The position numbers were made by a program, and so were the translations under genes. From assembly GCA_964590645.1 (NCBI GenBank), contig CAZPYJ010000005.1:106290-170289 (forward strand): a stretch of DNA of 64,000 bases. The letters run 5' to 3'. Shown one piece after another: positions 59,395-64,000 of this stretch. This stretch comes from JAGNHN01 sp964590645 (GTDB lineage: Bacteria > Bacteroidota > Bacteroidia > Bacteroidales > JAGNHN01). Each line of letters begins with the position of its first letter. Within the stretch, counting starts at the first letter, position 1. A model generated the notes under the pieces. It saw nothing but the letters and a program-made list of their open reading frames with translations. It made no database searches and was not told where the DNA came from.

Positions 59395-59796
59395 TTATGC
59401 TCCGCAAAATTCTGTGAGTACTCCAAAGGTCGATTTGGGATGCAGAAAACCGATCTGCAAGCCTTCTGCTCCTTTCCTGGGTTGGGAATCGATCAGCCGA
59501 ATCCCCTTTTCCTCTGCTTGTTTCAAGGCCTGTTCAACATCCGGCATTGCAAAGGCAATATGATGTATGCCAGGTCCTTTCTTTTCTATGAACTTACCGA
59601 TCGGACCTTCCGGATCGGTGCTTTCCAACAACTCTATCTTGGTCTGGCCAACCATAAAGAAAGCGGTCTTCACCTTTTGGTCCGCTACTTCCTCCACTGC
59701 ATAACACTCCAGTCCAAGTACCTTTTCGTAATAAGAAATGGCCTCTTCAAGTTTCTCAACAGCAATCCCAATGTGTTCAATATGAGTAGGTTTCAT
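59395..59796 (-). CDS. mce: Methylmalonyl-CoA epimerase
   Basis: A 133-residue vicinal-oxygen-chelate enzyme interconverting (R)- and (S)-methylmalonyl-CoA. The ATG at 59796 (MKPTHIEHIGIAVEKLEEAISYYEKVLG) gives the family length; a longer open frame upstream is rejected. Metal ligands are likely the His in IEHIGIAV, the His in GIHHIAFAM and a C-terminal Glu (GVLTEFCGA). It heads the operon for the Na+-pumping decarboxylase, supplying its substrate isomer. Confidence 0.96.
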   Translation of the reverse strand: MKPTHIEHIGIAVEKLEEAISYYEKVLGLECYAVEEVADQKVKTAFFMVGQTKIELLESTDPEGPIGKFIEKKGPGIHHIAFAMPDVEQALKQAEEKGIRLIDSQPRKGAEGLQIGFLHPKSTFGVLTEFCGA

Positions 59797-59824
59797 TTTT
59801 TGCTTTTTACTGTTTATTGGTTCA

Positions 59825-59832
59825 CAAAGGTA
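59825..59832 (-). promoter_or_regulatory. Promoter of the mce-decarboxylase operon
   Basis: TACCTTTG (-7 form) on the minus strand, 28 nt before the mce ATG. No clear -33 box was found. Confidence 0.5.
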
Positions 59833-59924
59833 GGAGAAATAAATAAACCGTAAAGCCGGGAGTGCGAAATATTTACAGAATCGTAATACAGAATGAGTCC
59901 GGATAAAGCTCTCTGCCTTCTTAG

Positions 59925-59932
59925 TACTTTTG
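59925..59932 (+). promoter_or_regulatory. Promoter of rlmN
   Basis: TACTTTTG lies 17 nt before the rlmN start, a -7 match for Bacteroidota. No clear -33 match. Confidence 0.5.
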
Positions 59933-59949
59933 TTGTAAAACAACGCAGA

Positions 59950-60996
59950 ATGGCTTTACCTCCCTTGCTCGGAATGCATATCACTGAACTGGAAGAAAAG
60001 GTGAAAATCCTGGGGTTGCCCGCTTATACCGCCCGCCAGATTGCCGACTGGCTTTACAAGAAGGACATTACTTCCATCGAAGAGATGAGCAATCTGTCCA
60101 AAGCAGCCCGGCAAAAGCTTTCGGAGCATTACGCTTTCGGAACAGCGGCCCCGGAAAGCCATCAGGCATCCAGCGATGGGACAAAAAAGTATTTATTTCA
60201 GACGGGACCGCATCGTTTTGTGGAGGCTGCCTATATTCCGGAGAAGTCCAGGGCCACCCTTTGCCTTTCCACCCAGGTGGGTTGCAAAATGGGCTGCCTG
60301 TTCTGTATGACCGGAAAACAGGGATTCCAGGCAAACCTGAGCACTGCCCAGATTATCAATCAGGTGCGCAGTCTTCCCGAGCGCGAAAGCCTGAGCAACC
60401 TGGTGTATATGGGAATGGGAGAGCCTTTCGACAATACCGACAATGTGATGCGTAGCCTGGAGGTTTTCACTGCAGAATGGGGTTTTGCCTGGAGCCCGCG
60501 CCGCATAACGGTTTCCACCATCGGCATCCTTCCGGCGATGGAACGCTTCCTTCAGGAAAGCGAGTGTCATCTGGCAGTCAGCCTGCACTCCCCCTTTGAT
60601 GAGGACCGCCGCCAACTGATGCCGATACAGCACGTTTATCCACTGGAGGAAGTCATTGCGATGTTGAAGGAACACGGCTTTCGCGGGCAACGCCGGGTCT
60701 CCTTCGAGTACATAATGTTTAAAGGGATCAACGATCAGCCGGCACACGTAAAGGCGCTGAGCCGATTGCTTTACGGTTTGCGTTGCCGCATCAACCTGAT
60801 GCGCTTTCACCCCATCCCCGGCACTCCCCTGCAAGGAACAGCGGAGGAAGATATTGTGAAGTTCGCGGAAGCCTTGAATGCCAAAGGGATAAGAACCACC
60901 ATCCGGGCGAGCAGGGGACAAGACATTGACGCAGCCTGCGGACTCCTGTCCACCAAAGAACTCGTCAAAAGGGCAGGAGAAGAAGAATCTTTATGA
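59950..60996 (+). CDS. rlmN: Dual-specificity rRNA/tRNA adenine-C2 methyltransferase RlmN
   Basis: A 348-residue radical SAM enzyme that methylates A2503 of 23S rRNA and A37 of certain tRNAs. The start at 59950 (MALPPLLGMHITELEEKV) has a promoter element just upstream; the longer frame is not needed. The cluster C-K-M-G-C-L-F-C is at about 113-120; MGMGEPFDN, STIGILPAMERF, VSLHSPFDEDRRQLMPI and MFKGINDQP follow, and the second catalytic Cys is in DIDAACGLLS. Divergent from mce. Confidence 0.97.
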   Translation: MALPPLLGMHITELEEKVKILGLPAYTARQIADWLYKKDITSIEEMSNLSKAARQKLSEHYAFGTAAPESHQASSDGTKKYLFQTGPHRFVEAAYIPEKSRATLCLSTQVGCKMGCLFCMTGKQGFQANLSTAQIINQVRSLPERESLSNLVYMGMGEPFDNTDNVMRSLEVFTAEWGFAWSPRRITVSTIGILPAMERFLQESECHLAVSLHSPFDEDRRQLMPIQHVYPLEEVIAMLKEHGFRGQRRVSFEYIMFKGINDQPAHVKALSRLLYGLRCRINLMRFHPIPGTPLQGTAEEDIVKFAEALNAKGIRTTIRASRGQDIDAACGLLSTKELVKRAGEEESL

Positions 60997-61129
60997 ACCT
61001 CGGCCTCTTCTCAGCGCCGCTCCGTGTAAAAAAGGCTGTCAAATGCAATAATTACACATTGCCCGCATAGGCGGCAAAGCGCATTCACAAAGCGGCTTTT
61101 CATTGAGTAATAATGCATTTCCGGGTGTG

Positions 61130-61756
61130 CTATTCCGGTATCCCGACGGTTTGCGTGAGGATGACCTCCTGTCCTTCGGTCAGCTTCAACATCTGATGCA
61201 CTTCTTCCGCATCAAAATAACCGCGACAAACACTGCCCAATCCTTCTGAAGCGCAGTATAGGTAGGCATTCTGAACCATCAGGCCAGTATTAAGGCAGGA
61301 TACGGTTTTGTATATTTCACTGCGCATCCCTATCCTCTCATAATCAGCAACATAAATTAGGCTGAGCGAGGCTTTACCGACAAAATCCTGCTTCCCGGTT
61401 TTCTCCCGCAGGTCTTCGTCTGAGATCATTTGAATGCAATGTTTGACAGGATCATACTTAAAAACACCGTCGGCTTTGGCCAGATAAAGATCGATTTCCT
61501 GTTTATTTCTTGAATTAGGGGCCGTTTTTTTACCTGCCTCAGGGCGGTTAATACCGGCCGTGGCCCAGAGCAGGTCGGAAAGCTGTTGCAAACTCAGGGG
61601 GGCATCCTTGTATTCGCGGGTGGAATGGCGCTCGTTCAGGCAGTCCATCAAGGCCTTGCCCCCTGTTTTGTTGGGTGCAGGTAAGTTTATGGTCTCTTGT
61701 GCTTTGATTCCTGTGAAGATGAAAACCAGACACAGGGTAAGTAGTGTTTTTTTCAT
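61130..61756 (-). CDS. Exported nitroreductase-family protein
   Basis: A 208-residue FMN-binding-type protein with a signal peptide (MKKTLLTLCLVFIFTGIKAQ). The conserved FMN segment is RHSTREYKDAPLSLQQLSDLLWATAGINR (about 43-71), and the domain continues with GLMVQNAYLYCASEGLGSVCRGYFD. A signal peptide on this cofactor family is notable, because most members are cytoplasmic; the substrate is unknown. The 133 bp between rlmN and this gene hold nothing I can identify. Confidence 0.88.
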   Translation of the reverse strand: MKKTLLTLCLVFIFTGIKAQETINLPAPNKTGGKALMDCLNERHSTREYKDAPLSLQQLSDLLWATAGINRPEAGKKTAPNSRNKQEIDLYLAKADGVFKYDPVKHCIQMISDEDLREKTGKQDFVGKASLSLIYVADYERIGMRSEIYKTVSCLNTGLMVQNAYLYCASEGLGSVCRGYFDAEEVHQMLKLTEGQEVILTQTVGIPE

Positions 61757-61850
61757 AGTTGGGCGTATTGATGTCGTAAGAGATAGAAACCAAAAGCCGC
61801 AATACGAGGATTACGAAGGAAAGGTTGCGGGGATGCCCCCTGAACGCAAA

Positions 61851-61889
61851 GAAAAAGCCCGCAACATTCTATAGAGAAGGCTGCGGGCG
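61851..61889 (-). terminator. Rho-independent terminator for the lipoprotein gene
   Basis: On the minus strand GCCCGCA pairs with TGCGGGC across an 18-nt loop, followed by TTTTTC. It lies about 108 nt after the lipoprotein stop at 61997 and ends its transcript before the nitroreductase gene. Confidence 0.75.
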
Positions 61890-61996
61890 TATCGTTTGGT
61901 GGATGATTATGCTTGTAAACAGCGCAACAGCTTTCTGCAGAAACAGATTCCGGCTGTAGCATTTCACAGATCGGGCCGGATAAATCAGCCGTATTC

Positions 61997-62614
61997 TCAG
62001 CCCTTCAGACCGGGCCAAAGGCGGCGGTTGGCTTTGGGCGCACCTGATTTTGTATCGTAATTGTAATAATCGACGGAGCCTTTGTAAGATGCGGTCAGGG
62101 TTTTTCCTGCAGCATCTTTGACATTGACGGTGAACTCATAGGTGTCGCCACTCTTGGCTACCACAAGGGTTCCCTCTGACATTTCAATCCAAAGCCCTTC
62201 CCAGGTTTCCATATTGAAATTGATGAGGATATCGCCGTAATCAAAAGTTCCGGCAGCACCAATATTAACGGTATCCAGGGTATAGGTGATGTTATCCAGT
62301 GCGTTCGACTGGGTGGTAAAGAGCTCAAAGTAAATGGCTGATCCTGTACCGCTCAATGAATCGATTTCTCCGTTAGAGGTATGAATGGTAAAGCCATCGT
62401 TGAGCAGGGTAAGGTCAAGCTGGTAAACACCCGGGTTCCATTCGCCATAGTTTTCCAGAATGGCGTGTTTAATCTCATAAGACTGGCCATTATACTGAAT
62501 TGCAGAAGCAACGGGCTTGGGATCGTCTTTGTCATCATCCTCATCTTTGTTGCAGGCAGTAAAAAGTACTCCGGCGATCATCAGGGCAAAAAGGGCTTTC
62601 AATGAAAGGCGCAT
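61997..62614 (-). CDS. Lipoprotein of unknown function
   Basis: A 205-residue lipoprotein: the lipobox FTAC (Cys21) is followed by a very acidic stretch (NKDEDDDKDDPK), seen in Bacteroidota surface lipoproteins. The rest is beta-rich (AIQYNGQSYEIKHAIL, YQLDLTLLNDGF, YEFTVNVKDAAGKTLTASYKG) and has no family I can name. The acidic residues right after the Cys resemble a lipoprotein export signal for the outer leaflet. A TATATTTG -7 element lies near 62745-62738 on the minus strand. Confidence 0.8.
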   Translation of the reverse strand: MRLSLKALFALMIAGVLFTACNKDEDDDKDDPKPVASAIQYNGQSYEIKHAILENYGEWNPGVYQLDLTLLNDGFTIHTSNGEIDSLSGTGSAIYFELFTTQSNALDNITYTLDTVNIGAAGTFDYGDILINFNMETWEGLWIEMSEGTLVVAKSGDTYEFTVNVKDAAGKTLTASYKGSVDYYNYDTKSGAPKANRRLWPGLKG

Positions 62615-62814
62615 AGTAATGGGTTATTTTTTTGTTGCCTACTCTTTCAGCTTTTCGGCATCCGCTGTAGAAAATTGAACCGGTACCATCGATGATTTTG
62701 CCAAAAAAGCTAGCCTGACCATCGTTTCGCCGGGCGGCAAATATAGCAACTTAAAGAGGCGGGCGAAATATATGAAAGAAATAAATTTGTAAAGAGAAAG
62801 CAAAAGACAGGATA

Positions 62815-63666
62815 TCAGTGCATTGCATTGAAAATATTATAATGGACGTGGGTGATTTCAAGCTCCAGCCAGGTCCAGGGTCCTTCATCCAGCATCCAGG
62901 TGGCCTGGGACTTTACCGGCATACGGATGCCGCCTCTTTCCCCGCTTTCTAGGGTTTCAATCACCCATTCCTTTTTTTCCGCACTCTCATCGCTCCCCAT
63001 ATAGCGCATTGCAGAGAAGCGAACCAAATCCCCTTCAGGATTGAAAGTGAAGACGCCACTTTCTTCCATCCCGGCCGTGCGGATGGTGGCTTTTGCAGAA
63101 AGAGAGTCGATGGCTTCCCATTGGATCGCAGGATGCAGGGCAGCCGAGGGATACCAGACTATTTCTCCCAGAAAACGCAAAAGCGCTCCACTGTTGATCT
63201 TCGGATTGTCTGCCACATTCACCACCGGAACCAGTCCGCCCAGTTTGATCAGCATTTCACCCTTGCCTTCGAGAAGGCGGTCGCGCCCTTTCACCGGCAC
63301 CCCCATCATTTTCATATCCACTTTCCAGAAAAAGGAAAGGATTTCTACATCCACATACTGCCAGGCATTGGCTTTAGCCCATTTTGCCTGATTCGGTTTC
63401 ATCTTCATTCGGGCCTCCTGTGTAAGGAACACCTTCTGAATGAATGGTTTGCCAACAATGCCTGAATGATTCAGCCAGCGCTGTACCGGAAGAGGCAGGT
63501 TTTGGATCATTTCGGGCGTAAGCAGCTGTGGGCTGTCCCCGGGCGTTCGGGAAACAAAATCCTGGGCTTCTTTATCCATTCTGCGATCGAAGAGCCAGCC
63601 GGACACAGCGGGCACAACTACAAGAAACAAAAGCAGGAATAAGACAAGAAAAAGAAAGATGCGCAT
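62815..63666 (-). CDS. DUF6544 family protein
   Basis: A 283-residue protein with one N-terminal hydrophobic segment (IFLFLVLFLLLFLVVVPAV, a membrane anchor or signal). The pattern LPLPVQRWLNHSGIVGKPFIQKVFLTQEARMKM, WQYVDVEILSFFWKVDM and LLRFLGEIVWYPSAAL matches DUF6544, a family of unknown function related to lipid-carrier-like folds. A TATTTTTG promoter element lies at 63701-63694 on the minus strand. Function unknown. Confidence 0.8.
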   Translation of the reverse strand: MRIFLFLVLFLLLFLVVVPAVSGWLFDRRMDKEAQDFVSRTPGDSPQLLTPEMIQNLPLPVQRWLNHSGIVGKPFIQKVFLTQEARMKMKPNQAKWAKANAWQYVDVEILSFFWKVDMKMMGVPVKGRDRLLEGKGEMLIKLGGLVPVVNVADNPKINSGALLRFLGEIVWYPSAALHPAIQWEAIDSLSAKATIRTAGMEESGVFTFNPEGDLVRFSAMRYMGSDESAEKKEWVIETLESGERGGIRMPVKSQATWMLDEGPWTWLELEITHVHYNIFNAMH

Positions 63667-64000
63667 TGGTGTAAGGCTTTATGGTGCTTATTGCAAAAAT
63701 AGAGGAATTAGGCCAAAAGCAATGTCTGCCCATCGCTCAGGCATCCAGCCACATTCCGAATGCATCGGCCCGGTCAAGCCTGACAATAACATCCTCCTTC
63801 TCATCGGGAGGGGGCCTTTTCCTCTCCACACTCATCCTCCCTGTCTGCCGACAGGCAGGCAAACTCCACACTGTTTTCCCCTCCACACTCATCCTCACAC
63901 TCAAACTCAAACTCACACTCACACTCACACTCAAACTCCCTGTCCCCTGCCTGTATCCTATGAAAAAAGCAAACTTTTTTACAGAAAATTTACTTATGCT
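63667..64000. other. Gene-free stretch with simple repeats at window end
   Basis: No credible gene. The promoter element for the DUF6544 gene lies at 63694-63701. A hairpin-like CCTGTCTGCC/GGCAGG block (around 63840) and a hexanucleotide run occupy the rest, and the right edge is AT-rich. Confidence 0.7.
63894..63938. repeat. Hexanucleotide run ACTCAC/ACTCAA
   Basis: Eight or so near-tandem hexamers of the form ACTCAC or ACTCAA. Such runs are frequent in intergenic DNA of this phylum; a related GAGTTCGAGT run is at about 23457-23485. Confidence 0.85.

Noticed and set aside
63737..63934. Minus-strand frame starting MSVSVSVSLSLSV
   Set aside because: Formed by the hexanucleotide run; no ribosome-binding site or conserved sequence.

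Overview
The window is a chromosome segment of a Bacteroidota bacterium, most likely of the Saprospiria/Cytophagia side of the phylum (inference). Evidence: FecI/FecR-type sigma and anti-sigma genes with an STN-domain partner, a TonB-dependent receptor with an N-terminal carboxypeptidase-like domain, VIT/VWA and TonB proteins, a gliding-type C-terminal domain, a clade II nitrous oxide reductase cluster, a PG0541-type efflux companion gene, and promoters of the Bacteroidota form (TTG, about 19 nt, TAnnTTTG) before several genes. Housekeeping genes are moderately GC-rich. The stretch from about 10.4 to 13.6 kb is visibly more AT-rich and looks acquired.

Layout. 1-1.8 kb: SDR, DUF2062 and START-domain genes (minus strand). 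1.9-9.9 kb: ECF sigma / FecR / STN surface-repeat protein, divergent from a TonB-dependent receptor, a lipoprotein inorganic pyrophosphatase and a lipoprotein phosphoesterase. 10-13.4 kb: accessory genes (SnoaL-like, KilA-N, secreted CPxC protein, RhuM) separated by hairpin elements. 13.7-20.1 kb: RND efflux operon with its own regulator. 20.3-23.3 kb: a TonB protein and a VIT-VWA-TonB fusion. 23.3-25.1 kb: a serine hydrolase between long direct repeats. 25.2-38 kb: a KamA-like radical SAM enzyme, tRNA-Gln, rimP-nusA-infB, GNAT, YfcC-type transporter, two RNA methyltransferases and an EFR1-type ferredoxin/flavodoxin. 38.3-42 kb: asd and a large lamin-tail-domain protein. 42.1-43.8 kb: a PerR-like regulator, ferritin-like protein and peroxiredoxin behind a palindromic operator. 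44.2-52.3 kb: the nos operon with an Rrf2 regulator, bracketed by repeats. 52.8-55.6 kb: ahcY, aat, udk. 55.6-59.8 kb: a sodium-pumping methylmalonyl-CoA decarboxylase operon with the epimerase. 60-64 kb: rlmN, a secreted nitroreductase, a lipoprotein and a DUF6544 protein.

How the genes work together. The nos cluster should reduce N2O to N2, with NosDFY and NosL supplying copper-site assembly and a lipoprotein cytochrome c as likely electron donor; the Rrf2 protein is the obvious candidate regulator. The perR-ferritin-peroxiredoxin operon handles peroxide and iron. The decarboxylase operon converts methylmalonyl-CoA to propionyl-CoA and exports Na+. The efflux operon is likely autoregulated through a dyad over its promoter.

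Best candidates for something undescribed: (1) the ECF/FecR/STN surface-repeat locus facing a receptor, surface pyrophosphatase and phosphoesterase, which could be a regulated system for scavenging pyrophosphate or phosphate esters; (2) the TonB plus VIT-VWA-TonB pair; (3) families of hairpin repeats that bracket accessory modules (serine hydrolase, nos cluster, KilA-N/CPxC genes), one of which has copied the 3' end of nosY. No CRISPR array, rRNA, transposase or integrase was seen. All functional statements are from reading the sequence without database searches.
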